64,000 nt of DNA from Niastella caeni (GCF_004834005.1 NZ_STFF01000003.1:186001-250000); one strand, 5' to 3'. Positions 8,537-18,640 are shown, counted from the stretch's first letter. Translations and numbers: made by a program. Notes: generated by a model from the sequence alone, not told the origin.

Positions 8537-10594
8537 TTAATGCAACAGGTTAACAGCCCCCTTCCTGATGCTTTCTGTGCCATTGGTGAATTTTATTTTG
8601 ATCACATAGAAGTAAACGCCCATTGGTTGTACCGAACCTTTTTGTTTACCATCCCAGCCTGAGCTTACATCACTGCCATCATAGATCAGTTCACCCCACT
8701 GATTGAATATTTTCATATTGATACCCGCGATCACATTTCCATACGCCCTGAAGAAATCATTCTTCCCATCGCCATTCGGCGTAAAGGAGTTGGGAATAAA
8801 TACCTGGTCGGTAAGCGTAGTACCGGTTGCAGTTCCAATGGCGCTGTTGCGGCAGGCTTCTACCCCCAGCGCAATGACATGGATAGTGATCTTCTCCACC
8901 GGTTGCAGATTGATAATATTATGCGTAGTACCCAGGCTGCCCGATGTAGGAGTGATGTATGGGCTGCCATTTACAGAAACAATATAACCCGTGGCGCCTG
9001 GTACCGGTTGCCAGCTAAAGGTAATGGTACTGCTGGTGACCGTAGCTACTGTAACAACTGGTGTTGCCAGCGGCGCATTTACGATCACTTGTTTGGTAGC
9101 AGTACCTGAGCAACCATTCATGGTTACCTGTAATTGCAAGGTATAAGTACCGCTATTGCTAAACAAAATATTGTATGGGCCCTGACCGCTGCCGCCATAC
9201 ACCGTAGCGCCGGCAAAGCCATTCCAGTTATACGTTGCGCCATAAGGTGCATTGCCTGTGTAGGTAACTGTTTGTGGTGTATTGGGACAAACAGGATTAG
9301 GATCAACTGTAAAGGAAGCGGTAGGCAACGGTTTTACAGTTATCAGGATCGTATCTGCGGAAGTACATCCATACATATCTTCTGCACCAACAATATAGCT
9401 GGTAGTAACAGTGGGCGAAACAACAATGGCAGAGCCGGTAATACCACCGGGGTTCCAGGTATAGGTGCTTGGTACAACATAGGCAGTATCTGCGTACAAG
9501 GTAGTTGACGTACCAGCGCAAACCGATGCGTTGGTAGCCTTAGCAACCACAGGCGCCGGTGTTACCAGCGTAACCGTGCCGGTATAAGTTCGCACACAGC
9601 CGTTTGAATCCGTTACATTACAGGTATACGTTCCGGCGGGAAGCCCGGAAGCAAAAGAAGTTGTTTGCACCGGGTTCGTGTTCCATGCATATGTAAAGGG
9701 TTTTACGCCGCCGGATACTGCCAATGAAATATATCCATTGTCAGTAACTCCGCAACGGGCCGGTAATACGGTAGGCGTAATGCTATACGGTTGAATAGCC
9801 TCACCGGATACAGCCAGTACAAGCACCCGGGCACCGGTTGAAGTACTGGTATCAGAAACGGTAATTGATTGCAATAGCCGGTTCTGGTTATCGCAGTGCA
9901 CAAACATATCCTGCGCATAAAACCGGGGATTGGAACCAACTCCATCTACTGTGAATGGTCCCGTAGTATCGCGTTGAATTCGACCGAAATTTGCATAGAT
10001 CGCATTAGCGCCATAATACCAGTCCTGCACATTGGCATTTGTTACCGCGCGTTCTGTGGTACCATCTGTATAATTCAGGTTTACATTTATTCTGCTGGAG
10101 CCTTCTGTTGAGAATAACAAAAGACTTAACCGGGCATAATGACCGGGCGTTGAGAGGGTAAGTGTACCATCGTTCACCGTACTGTCAACCGTACCATTCC
10201 TCGACAAATACAACGCATTCTTATCGGCATACGACGCCAACTGATAAGTTCGGGTACCATTTACGATCGTACCGTTGTCAACCATACCACCGGCTAAACT
10301 ATTAGCAGTAGCAAACGCTTCTGTATATACAACGTGCCGGGCTACAAAAGGACTACCATCTATCATAGTAGTGGTTGTCGCTAAAACACTGGTTCCTGTC
10401 TCAGCCACTATATCGTGATGAAAACCGGTTACCGTAATAGGCGTATATGTCGTTTGCCCGTGGCTATCGCTTTGAGTGATCAGCAAACCAAGTAACAGGC
10501 CTATACAAAGAACGCCTCTCCTTCTTCCTTTTAGTAAACGCACATGCTTACTGCTGTTATTTGAAAATATTTTTTTACTCCTCAGTGTGTTCAT
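8537..10594 (-). CDS. T9SS type B surface protein: module B N-terminus, module X C-terminus
   Basis: This protein of 685 residues has a basic N-region (LLKGRRRG) and a hydrophobic segment ending SHGQ near residue 47. Module B spans ~48-270 (PITVTGFHHD, DWYYGANAIYANFGR, LLQSITVSD). It is followed by a SprB repeat (~275-335, GGVKPFTYAWN), an Ig-like domain, a PKD-like domain (GGSGQGPYNILF), an Fn3-like domain and the gliding-motility C-terminal sorting domain (~598-685, FIPNSFTPNGDGKND). The N-terminal half parallels the 818-residue neighbour and the Fn3-tail block parallels the 808-residue protein, down to the shared ending VNLLH. Likely a T9SS-exported adhesin. It lies 74 bp after the 886-residue gene in the same direction. 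Confidence 0.92.
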   Translation of the reverse strand: MNTLRSKKIFSNNSSKHVRLLKGRRRGVLCIGLLLGLLITQSDSHGQTTYTPITVTGFHHDIVAETGTSVLATTTTMIDGSPFVARHVVYTEAFATANSLAGGMVDNGTIVNGTRTYQLASYADKNALYLSRNGTVDSTVNDGTLTLSTPGHYARLSLLLFSTEGSSRINVNLNYTDGTTERAVTNANVQDWYYGANAIYANFGRIQRDTTGPFTVDGVGSNPRFYAQDMFVHCDNQNRLLQSITVSDTSTSTGARVLVLAVSGEAIQPYSITPTVLPARCGVTDNGYISLAVSGGVKPFTYAWNTNPVQTTSFASGLPAGTYTCNVTDSNGCVRTYTGTVTLVTPAPVVAKATNASVCAGTSTTLYADTAYVVPSTYTWNPGGITGSAIVVSPTVTTSYIVGAEDMYGCTSADTILITVKPLPTASFTVDPNPVCPNTPQTVTYTGNAPYGATYNWNGFAGATVYGGSGQGPYNILFSNSGTYTLQLQVTMNGCSGTATKQVIVNAPLATPVVTVATVTSSTITFSWQPVPGATGYIVSVNGSPYITPTSGSLGTTHNIINLQPVEKITIHVIALGVEACRNSAIGTATGTTLTDQVFIPNSFTPNGDGKNDFFRAYGNVIAGINMKIFNQWGELIYDGSDVSSGWDGKQKGSVQPMGVYFYVIKIKFTNGTESIRKGAVNLLH

Positions 10595-10668
10595 CAGTCA
10601 AGACTTTGCTTTTATAATATTTTTCAGAACATTTTTGTCTTCTTCATTTTCATTCTGCCTGCTCCATT

Positions 10669-13329
10669 CTATCTTATCAATGCTACCCAACCATTATAAT
10701 TGCGGGTAGCCGTTTTTATAATGTAGTAATAGGTGGCAACCGGCGCCGCTTTCCCTTTAAAGGTGCCATCCCATGGATTGGCATAGCCCGTACTCCTGTA
10801 AATGGATTGTCCCCACCGGTTGAATATTTCAACATAACAATTAGTAACATTTCGCAGTCCGGCTATTTCCCACCTATCATTTATGCCATCGCCATTCGGA
10901 CTAAATGCATTCGGAACAACCAATACGTTATCGGGTATAACCATATAGTATTTTCGCATAGCAGAATCAACACAACCAATATCATTCATGGCATGTAACG
11001 TCACTATATAATTACCTGCATCCCTGTATTTATGGGAAGGACTGGTTGTTGATGAAGAATCGCCATCACCAAAATCCCATGTATAGCTGTTCGCATGTTG
11101 CGAACCATTATTGAAAATGAAGCTGGCCAGGTGCATTTCCACCGGAACATTTTCTGCGCCTGTACTGGTGAAGGCTGCAACCGGGCTGGGCTTTAACTGT
11201 ATCAAATTCGTTTTTACCAGGGTATCGAAACATTTCCCTTGTGAAGAGACCATGAGCGTTACCGTATAATCTCCTGCGTTGTTGTACGTGTATACCGGAT
11301 TGGCGCTGGTAGCTGTACCACCATCGCCAAAAGTCCATTTCCAGGCATCGGTATTTTGTGATTGGTTATTGAATGTAACTGCCAGGGGTGGACAGCCGAT
11401 AGTTACGTTCGGGGTGAAGGCAGCTACTGGTTCGGGTATTACATGGACGGTCACAAAAGCCGTATCGGTGCAACCTGCGCCATCATTCCCTATTACCCGA
11501 TAGGTAGTTGTATCAGTCGGCGTCACATTAATGGAAGCTCCGGTGGCGTTACCAGGCATCCAGGTATAACCAGTCACTGTACCCGAAATAACCGATGCCG
11601 TCAGCGTAACATTTTCGCCCTGACAGATAACGGGTTGTGCAGTAGTCGCTGAAATAACCGGGAAGACCGGTGTAACTAAAGTAACCGGATAAACCACCGA
11701 ACAACCCGATCCGGTTTTTACCGTCAATTGGTAATTACCGCCTTTTAAGCCGGTAGCATTAGCGGTCGTTTGCACCGGTGTTGTATTCCAGCTATAGGTG
11801 TATGGCATAACGCCACCGGTTACAGCAGTAGTTACCCCTCCGCCATTACCTGCGGTACAGGTTGGTTGCGTTACAGCCATCACTACTTTCAGCGAATCGC
11901 TGGCAAACGTGAAATATTGATTACTGTTTAAGGTTACCGTAGTATATAATTTTCCGCTGGCCGCAGATAACGGATAAATAGTAGTTGCTCCTTCAGGAAA
12001 CAATGGATCATTTGAGACCAACAGATTTTTTACAGAAGCATTAACTGCCGTTGCGTCAACAGCCAGAGAAACGGCGCCTATCGTTCCGGTCTTTTGCACC
12101 TTCCATACCCGTTGCATACTGCTGATCTTGCCACTGTATACACAGGCAGTCAGGTTTCTGCTCAGGCCATTATCGCCAAATAGTAAGAAACTGTTATTGG
12201 TGGAGAAAGAAGAAATATTGTTAGCATTCATGGCAGGAAAACTACCTGCTACATTTCCATTGTACAGGTATACCAAAGAACTATCATGAACCGATTTGGA
12301 TTGCTTTTGCATGAGAGCCGAAACATCATCCCGGCCAATACCTGTAATACACTTTCCATAACCCGTATTAGCCACTCCATTCCATATAATTGTGCCACCA
12401 GCAGATGAATAATTGGTAGGCGTGGCAGGTACTGTGAATGTGTTGCTTTGGCTAAGCGTAATGCCATACTTCACCGCGAGATATGATTCTACCTTATTTA
12501 CATCAGCATCCGACAAATACGTATCATAAGTAATTACTTCTGCAATAGCGGAAGAAGAAGCTTCGCTACCGCCGGGTGAATTAAAGCCAATACCCAACCC
12601 CGAGCCAATGGCCGGGTAATAAACAGCGCCGGAACCCAGGATCGTGGTATCTGCATTTCGTCTGGCCCTGAAAGTTGGTCCGGCAGAACGGGAAGTAAGC
12701 ACCACCGCCGATGACCGTGGATACGTGATGGCAGGAATGCCTGCCGGATTCAGTCCTGTAGAAGCCGGGTCCAGGTCGGCAATGTAGCCAAAGCTTGCTA
12801 TACCGGTTTGGATCCTGAAATCGGCTTTTGCCTGGTACCTTGCGCCTGTACTGTTTGAATTATACGAGAAACAGGTACTGGAGGTAAAGCCGGTTTCGCG
12901 GGTAGTGTTCAGCACCAGGAAATAGGTTCCATTATTACCTAACAACTCAGGTGCTGTGGCAGACGTATTTGTCAATCCCCTTATTTGCGAAGAAGCAAAC
13001 TGCAGGGATGGATTAAAATTAAAATTGGCAGCAGCGGTATAATTGGCCAGGAACAACGGCATGTTGTTCGTTATGGCCTGGGTAACACTCAAATTACCCA
13101 GCTCACTTTTCCATTCATTGATCCGCGTATTATGGGTAGTATTGGGTAAGATGTTACCGCCCACCTGTGAATTTGCTTTAAACCACGAAGTAAGATTTCC
13201 CGAAACACCGCCAGGTGTTTGCGCGTCCCCCATCATCATCATACATAAAAACACACAGGTAGCAACAGCCTTACTGAATCCAGGGTGCAATACCCGTAAA
13301 CAGATCTCGTATGTGTGCTTATTTACCAA
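10669..13329 (-). CDS. T9SS type B surface protein: module A N-terminus, PKD plus module Y C-terminus
   Basis: This protein of 886 residues has a signal peptide ending near residue 36 (MMMMGDAQ). Module A (~37-480; PGGVSGNLTSWFKANS, KVESYLAVKYGITL, ITGIGRDD) matches the 808-residue protein. A SprB repeat (~486-545, GGVMPYTYSWN), an Ig-like domain, two PKD domains (from ~633; WTFGDGG and WDFGDGD) and the type B sorting domain (~803-886, VPNAFSPNGDGINDR) follow. The PKD and tail block is nearly the same as in the 818-residue protein, which suggests recent duplication or gene conversion. It begins 27 bp after the M43 protease stop and is probably cotranscribed with it. Role inferred: secreted surface adhesin. 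Confidence 0.92.
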   Translation of the reverse strand: MVNKHTYEICLRVLHPGFSKAVATCVFLCMMMMGDAQTPGGVSGNLTSWFKANSQVGGNILPNTTHNTRINEWKSELGNLSVTQAITNNMPLFLANYTAAANFNFNPSLQFASSQIRGLTNTSATAPELLGNNGTYFLVLNTTRETGFTSSTCFSYNSNSTGARYQAKADFRIQTGIASFGYIADLDPASTGLNPAGIPAITYPRSSAVVLTSRSAGPTFRARRNADTTILGSGAVYYPAIGSGLGIGFNSPGGSEASSSAIAEVITYDTYLSDADVNKVESYLAVKYGITLSQSNTFTVPATPTNYSSAGGTIIWNGVANTGYGKCITGIGRDDVSALMQKQSKSVHDSSLVYLYNGNVAGSFPAMNANNISSFSTNNSFLLFGDNGLSRNLTACVYSGKISSMQRVWKVQKTGTIGAVSLAVDATAVNASVKNLLVSNDPLFPEGATTIYPLSAASGKLYTTVTLNSNQYFTFASDSLKVVMAVTQPTCTAGNGGGVTTAVTGGVMPYTYSWNTTPVQTTANATGLKGGNYQLTVKTGSGCSVVYPVTLVTPVFPVISATTAQPVICQGENVTLTASVISGTVTGYTWMPGNATGASINVTPTDTTTYRVIGNDGAGCTDTAFVTVHVIPEPVAAFTPNVTIGCPPLAVTFNNQSQNTDAWKWTFGDGGTATSANPVYTYNNAGDYTVTLMVSSQGKCFDTLVKTNLIQLKPSPVAAFTSTGAENVPVEMHLASFIFNNGSQHANSYTWDFGDGDSSSTTSPSHKYRDAGNYIVTLHAMNDIGCVDSAMRKYYMVIPDNVLVVPNAFSPNGDGINDRWEIAGLRNVTNCYVEIFNRWGQSIYRSTGYANPWDGTFKGKAAPVATYYYIIKTATRNYNGWVALIR

Positions 13330-13356
13330 TGTGTTTTGTTTGTAGTGAAGGGTGAA

Positions 13357-15504
13357 TTATTTTTTAATGATCTTTTTCGAAACCGTACGATCACTATATA
13401 CTAACCTGATTAAATATACCCCGTTAGCATACCTACCCAGGTTGAAAGAGTAAATAGTTGCCGGCGCATTATTATTGATAATTTTTTCTGCTACTTTTTG
13501 TCCGGTGCTACTGAACACGCTGATCCCTTTCAGGTTGACCGGCGTGGTCTTGAACTGCACGGTAACGGGCCCGTTCGATGGATTGGGTGTGATCAACCAT
13601 CCATTCTTTTCCAGGTTGGGATTGCTTATTTTTTTGTACAGGTTGATATCGTCGATGTAAACATTGTTCTCGTTACCGGTTGAATTGGCAAAAGCGATCA
13701 TCACCGGTCCTTTATTGATGTAAGGTGTCAGGCTAACAGAATCCTTTCTCCATTCACTGGCGGCAGGTACAAATGAGGTTGTAGTAATGCCGTTACGCGT
13801 TATCAGCGAGCCACCCCATTTTTTATACAGGCTGGTGAAGGTGATTCCACAGTCTGTGCTGACAAGCACTTGCAGCGTATCCCAGTTGTTCAACAAAGTA
13901 CCCGGATTGGTTTTTATAGCTGCCGCTACCTGGAAGGTTAGAAATGCAGAGTCAGCATCTGCGATGGAAACCTGTGGCAGGCGCAGATAATCTATTTGTC
14001 GGTTTTGCGTATAGGTATAGTTACGCACTACCATAGCCGCGCTGCCTGTTTTAGCAACGCCGGGCACTCTTTCCCAGGTTAAGGAACCATCGGCATTGAT
14101 GAGATCCCAATTGGCTGGCGGAAACGTTTCCAACTCAAAACCTTCCGTCAACGGTGGTGCAATAGCTACAGGATATACAAAGGCCTTGCTCAGTGTATCG
14201 TTCGCCAACCCCTGATCAGTACCACCATTGGGCGAGGTTAGTTGTATTTTTAAGGAATGCGTACCGGTAGCACCAGCAGTACTTGTATTTAAAGCAACGG
14301 ATACAGTTTCAAGACTGGCTAATGATCCCGTCCATTGGGTTTGTACAGGTGTGCCGCCATCAACACTTGCATTTATTATAACAGAGGTCAATGGCTGTGA
14401 GCCATAATTACGTATTGTAATGACCGGTGAAAATTTTGTATCGCACACGCGGTTATATGGGTTATCGATGCTCATCACCTGGGCATCGAGGTCTTTCAGC
14501 GGTGATATGGCCCCGTTTGAAGTAGTAAGCGATGACCGGAAATTGGTCAATGCCGTTTCCATGCGGGCCACCTGCAATAAGGTGAACATGGCCATGCAAC
14601 CATCGCTGCTGTAGTCCATATAATTCTGGTACATGATACCCGCAGCAGTGTTATTGCAGGCATCCTTTACCACTCCTGTGTGACAGCCGGCACTGGCATC
14701 AGCCTGGTTCGGCGTATCGCTCACACCATCGCTGCCGTTACAGGCGCCATCATCGTCGCCCCAGATATGATACAGGAAAAAGAAATGGCCGGCTTCATGG
14801 GTAAGGGTACGACCATCATTGTACCCTGCAAGCGAACCACCGGGCAGGGTTACATCGTAAATAACAATGCCCTGTTCTGCTGCCGAAGCGCTGGTAGGGA
14901 ATGTGGAATAACCCAATACGCCACCTGCCAGGTTACACACCCAGATATTTAAGAACCGGGAAGAATTCCAGGCATTCGCTCCGCCGGTAGCAGCATGCTT
15001 TACATTATTATTGGCAGCACTAAAAGAAGTTTGCGTGGTGACGATCCGTTCTATACCGTTAGTAGGTAAATTACCAGGTGTACGTTTCGCCAGCACAAAC
15101 TGGATCTTTGACTTTCCAAACAATGGTTTGAACGCCGCAGGAATATTTACAGAATCGGCATTCATTCCCGCAAAATCAGTATTCAACACTTTCAACTGAT
15201 CTTCTATCATTTTATCGGTTACCATTGCAGGATCGGGCAATACAATATGAAATACCACAGGTATATACACCGGGGTGGCCATTTCACGCGCCTGCGGATT
15301 GTTTTCCCGCTCAACGGCCAACTGTTGTATACGCAACATGTCCTTTTCAAATCTTTCTTTCAGGGCCTCGTCTTTCTCAAGGGAATTTTTGAGAACTTCC
15401 ATGGTTGCACAGCGACGCACAGGCATGTCCTGCGCCATTGAACGGAATAGGAATCCCTGCATCATCAGCAATACCGCTACACAACCATATCTTTTTAAAA
15501 GCAT
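13357..15504 (-). CDS. Secreted M43 (pappalysin-like) zinc metalloprotease with T9SS type A tail
   Basis: I choose the ATG at 15504 (715 residues) because MLLKRYGCVAVLL starts a normal signal peptide; the frame is open to 15570 but would overlap the next gene. The catalytic motif HEAGHFFFLYH has zinc ligands H236, H240 and H246 with E237 as base, and a Met-turn NYMDYSSDGCM follows, as in family M43. A CARDB-like and a jelly-roll-like region fill the middle. The last ~80 residues (NGWLITPNPSNGPV...VSKKIIKK) are a T9SS type A sorting domain. It should act outside the cell. It sits between a PorP/SprF gene and the type B proteins, so it could process them or attack external protein; that role is inference. 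Confidence 0.93.
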   Translation of the reverse strand: MLLKRYGCVAVLLMMQGFLFRSMAQDMPVRRCATMEVLKNSLEKDEALKERFEKDMLRIQQLAVERENNPQAREMATPVYIPVVFHIVLPDPAMVTDKMIEDQLKVLNTDFAGMNADSVNIPAAFKPLFGKSKIQFVLAKRTPGNLPTNGIERIVTTQTSFSAANNNVKHAATGGANAWNSSRFLNIWVCNLAGGVLGYSTFPTSASAAEQGIVIYDVTLPGGSLAGYNDGRTLTHEAGHFFFLYHIWGDDDGACNGSDGVSDTPNQADASAGCHTGVVKDACNNTAAGIMYQNYMDYSSDGCMAMFTLLQVARMETALTNFRSSLTTSNGAISPLKDLDAQVMSIDNPYNRVCDTKFSPVITIRNYGSQPLTSVIINASVDGGTPVQTQWTGSLASLETVSVALNTSTAGATGTHSLKIQLTSPNGGTDQGLANDTLSKAFVYPVAIAPPLTEGFELETFPPANWDLINADGSLTWERVPGVAKTGSAAMVVRNYTYTQNRQIDYLRLPQVSIADADSAFLTFQVAAAIKTNPGTLLNNWDTLQVLVSTDCGITFTSLYKKWGGSLITRNGITTTSFVPAASEWRKDSVSLTPYINKGPVMIAFANSTGNENNVYIDDINLYKKISNPNLEKNGWLITPNPSNGPVTVQFKTTPVNLKGISVFSSTGQKVAEKIINNNAPATIYSFNLGRYANGVYLIRLVYSDRTVSKKIIKK

Positions 15505-15548
15505 TTTAAGTGATTTCAGTTTTTTTCTAATGGATACTATTTCGTTTG

Positions 15549-16565
15549 TTACCATACATTTCTCGGACAACCATCATCGTATTTGTTGCCGATGGTAAAG
15601 CCAACTAAAAATTCATGGGTACCGCGACTATAGTTATTCAAAGCCGAGGTGGTATAATCATATGAATACCCAACATGCACGGCATTGGAAATATTCATAC
15701 CCAACATAGCGGCAAAGCCGTATTTCATCCGGTAGCTGGCGCCCAGCCAAAGGAAATCCTGGTAAAGCAGTTTTGCATTTACATCTACCTGTACCGGTAA
15801 TGGATTGATATATTTTACGAGTACAGAAGGAATGAGATTAAAATCTTCGGTCAAAAGAAACCGATAGCCGGAACTTACGAACACATGAGGAACAAGCCGG
15901 CCACCGGTTTGCTTCACCGTATTATCTGTAAAATCAATTTTTTGAGGAATGATCTGTTGAGCAGACAACCCAACAAAATAATCTGCTGAATACAGGTACA
16001 GGCCAGCCATCAGATCGGGTTTGAATTTGTTGATGGCGCCGCTGGTATAAACAGCCGGATCAACCGGTACTGCGAATTGCAGTTTATCGGTCTGCAAGCT
16101 TATTCTGGAAAACCCGGCGCCAAATCCCGCCGCCAGACTGGTGCGCGGACTGATACCGATGTGATACGCATACGTAGCATATGCAGAGAACAGTCCTAAC
16201 GGGCCTGTTTTATCATTGATCACCTGCAAGCCAATGCCATGGTGTGGTGTTGCAGCCGTATAATCTTCCCAGTAACGCTGCCCTCTGGGATTTTCACCCG
16301 GCATAGCAAAAGAGGTAGGCGTAGTGCGATAATCTTTTTTACCTAATGGCGTATGAGCAGTAAGGTAAGTAGTAACAGGAGCGCCGTCGATCCCCGTCCA
16401 CTGATGCCGGTGACTTACCTTAATATCTGTATAGTTCTCAATACCGGTAATCGCCGGATTAATGATATACTGATTCAGGATGTATTGTGTATAGTGGGGC
16501 TTCTGCTGGGCTTGTGCCTGTATACAGGTGGCCACTATGATACAAAGTGTTATTATCTTCTTCAT
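15549..16565 (-). CDS. PorP/SprF family type IX secretion outer-membrane protein (first copy)
   Basis: The start is the ATG at 16565 (338 residues), giving the signal peptide MKKIITLCIIVATCIQAQAQ; the frame is open to 16619 but the extra 18 residues are polar. The PorP/SprF signature follows directly: KPHYTQYILNQYIINPAITG, then alternating beta strands of a 14-strand-type barrel with GIGLQVINDKTGPLG. In Flavobacterium johnsoniae SprF is needed to export the type B protein SprB, and SprF-like genes often lie beside genes for type B proteins. Here it flanks four such genes, so it is probably their dedicated outer-membrane partner. It is 44 bp upstream of the M43 protease. Confidence 0.93.
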   Translation of the reverse strand: MKKIITLCIIVATCIQAQAQQKPHYTQYILNQYIINPAITGIENYTDIKVSHRHQWTGIDGAPVTTYLTAHTPLGKKDYRTTPTSFAMPGENPRGQRYWEDYTAATPHHGIGLQVINDKTGPLGLFSAYATYAYHIGISPRTSLAAGFGAGFSRISLQTDKLQFAVPVDPAVYTSGAINKFKPDLMAGLYLYSADYFVGLSAQQIIPQKIDFTDNTVKQTGGRLVPHVFVSSGYRFLLTEDFNLIPSVLVKYINPLPVQVDVNAKLLYQDFLWLGASYRMKYGFAAMLGMNISNAVHVGYSYDYTTSALNNYSRGTHEFLVGFTIGNKYDDGCPRNVW

Positions 16566-16639
16566 GTGCTGCGTTTTGTAAATCGTGAAACGGCAAACGT
16601 GAAATGGCAAATTCACCAATTAACTTGTCAACTTACCTC

Positions 16640-18640
16640 CTACTTCCCCAACACCTTAAACTCAGTTCTCCTATTCCGCTGCCTTCCTTCCGCATCGTCG
16701 GATCCATCTTCATGTTTGTTTGGCGCTACCGGCAGAGTTGCTCCGTATCCTTTGCTTTGCAAACGGCCTTTATCAATGCCTTTGCTTACGAGATATGCCA
16801 CCACCTTCGCGGCCCGTGCTTCAGAGAGGTTCATGTTATAGGTTTCTGTACCCCTGTCATCTGTATGCGCCCTGATCTCGATCACCATGGTGGGATATTC
16901 ATTCAGCAGTCCAATCAGTTTATCCAAAGCCGGGAATGATTCCTGGCGCAGCGAGGATTTATCAAAATCGTAGTACACATTATCCATGACGATCACTGCT
17001 TCTACAGGCGGCTGTTCTCTAACCAGGCAAATAACCGGGTTGGTCAGGCTGTCTTTATCAGCACCTTCATCGGGCATATTAAATTGCAGGGAGTCGCTTT
17101 TAAAACCGGGCAATGTTGCTACTGCTTTCAATGGCTGGAATTCTTCCATTGCAAAAGCATAACTTCCATCAGCCCCGGTAGTGGTGGTATAAACTGTTTT
17201 ATTATTTATTGTATCAATAATGCTTACACTAACACCAGACAGCAGGGAACGGTCACTGCAGGCCGCGATCAATCCATTTATCTGCTTAGGCGATCTCTTC
17301 TTTTTGAGGGAGAATAATTCCAGGCAGCATTCAGCCAACCGGTCAGAGCTTATTATTACATCTTCCAAAATGTTTTTAGCGGTACCGCGACTGGTAAAAT
17401 AGATATCGTCTTTTATAGAGTTAACGGGGTAACCAAAGTTGACGGGAATGGCCCAGGCATTCATTGCGCCTTTGCTGTAAAAGAAATCGAAGCCACCCAT
17501 GCCAATGCGGCCATTGCAGGAGAACACCAGCGTACCGGAGGCCTCATGATAGTACGGCGCTTGTTCATCATTGAGGGTATTGATGGTATTGCCGAGGTTA
17601 ACCACTTTTTCCGGCTTGCCATTGGCACCTAATGTGGCGCACCACAGATCAAATCCGCCACTGCCGCCGGGTTTATCGCTGGCGAACAATAGCGACTTTC
17701 CATCGGGCATTACAAAGGGTTGCTGTGAATTATAACCGGGTGCATTCACAAGGGCATCTACCAATACCGGTTCGCTCCAGGCTTTACCATGCTTTTTGCT
17801 GGTATAAATAGCCGATGTTTTCTTTCCGTTAACGATCGACCAACGGGTCAGGAACAGGACTTTGCCGTCGGGCGTACTGCTCACTACACCCTGATGAATG
17901 CCGGCGCCCTGGGGTATTTCTACCTTATTTACATTTTTTACAGCACCTTTATCATACACCGCTTCAAACAGGCGGTTGAAGAAAGGCTTATCTTTTGCAT
18001 CGCCTTCAGGCCGGGTAGAAGTAAAAAGCAATGTGTTCTTATTCAACCATACCGGTGAATAGTTGGCGCCACCTGGGTTAATAGTCGCGCCTTGCTTTTC
18101 TACAGTAAATAATGGCAGATCTGTTCTGCGCAATTGCTCCCTGATGAAATGCAGGTTCAGCACTTCGCTCCTGGCAGAATTCGTATATACGTCATCCGCT
18201 TTATAATTATCCAAAAACAGTTGAAATGCTTTTTCCGCCTCATCATACTTGCCCAATGCACGCAGGGTGCTGGCATAATAATATTGAGCCAACGGCAACT
18301 GACTGTTTTTATAACTGAGCGCCTGTTCATAATAAGCAACCGCCTTCACCGGGAAATTCAACAGGCGATAGCTTTCCGCCAGGTTGTATACAGCCAGTTG
18401 CGCACTGGATGTAACTGCTTTCACAACGCCTGATGCCGGTTTAACGTTATAAGGATTATAATCCGCCCTGCTCGCTTTTGATCCTTTTGTGCCCAGGTAT
18501 TTTTCGTAATACAGGGCGGCAGAGTAATAGTCCCCTTTTTTATAATAATTGTCAGCAGCTTTCAGATAATCTTGCACAAACTGGCCCCGCGCCATTATAA
18601 AGGCGGGTACTACACCCAGTATGAGAATTATTTTTTTCAT
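16640..18640 (-). CDS. OmpA-family lipo/envelope protein with TPR, PD40-like propeller and peptidoglycan-binding domain (PorE-like)
   Basis: The start is the ATG at 18640 (666 residues; signal MKKIILILGVVPAFIMARGQ); nine upstream codons in frame look non-coding. TPR helices occupy ~20-180 (DYYSAALYYEKYL, AVAYYEQALSY). A WD40/PD40-like propeller covers ~190-430 (LLFTSTRPEGD, SLLFASDKPGGSGGFDLW), a carboxypeptidase-regulatory-like fold ~450-530, and an OmpA domain ~548-666 with the peptidoglycan-contact motifs NLSEARAAKV and NRRTEF. This is the architecture of PorE-type proteins that tie T9SS outer-membrane parts to peptidoglycan. It is sandwiched between two PorP/SprF genes. No lipobox is visible, so anchoring is by the OmpA domain. 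Confidence 0.92.
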   Translation of the reverse strand: MKKIILILGVVPAFIMARGQFVQDYLKAADNYYKKGDYYSAALYYEKYLGTKGSKASRADYNPYNVKPASGVVKAVTSSAQLAVYNLAESYRLLNFPVKAVAYYEQALSYKNSQLPLAQYYYASTLRALGKYDEAEKAFQLFLDNYKADDVYTNSARSEVLNLHFIREQLRRTDLPLFTVEKQGATINPGGANYSPVWLNKNTLLFTSTRPEGDAKDKPFFNRLFEAVYDKGAVKNVNKVEIPQGAGIHQGVVSSTPDGKVLFLTRWSIVNGKKTSAIYTSKKHGKAWSEPVLVDALVNAPGYNSQQPFVMPDGKSLLFASDKPGGSGGFDLWCATLGANGKPEKVVNLGNTINTLNDEQAPYYHEASGTLVFSCNGRIGMGGFDFFYSKGAMNAWAIPVNFGYPVNSIKDDIYFTSRGTAKNILEDVIISSDRLAECCLELFSLKKKRSPKQINGLIAACSDRSLLSGVSVSIIDTINNKTVYTTTTGADGSYAFAMEEFQPLKAVATLPGFKSDSLQFNMPDEGADKDSLTNPVICLVREQPPVEAVIVMDNVYYDFDKSSLRQESFPALDKLIGLLNEYPTMVIEIRAHTDDRGTETYNMNLSEARAAKVVAYLVSKGIDKGRLQSKGYGATLPVAPNKHEDGSDDAEGRQRNRRTEFKVLGK

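Noticed and set aside
13357-15570. Longer start of the M43 protease at 15570
   Set aside because: It would overlap the PorP/SprF gene and put 22 polar residues before a normal signal peptide starting at 15504.
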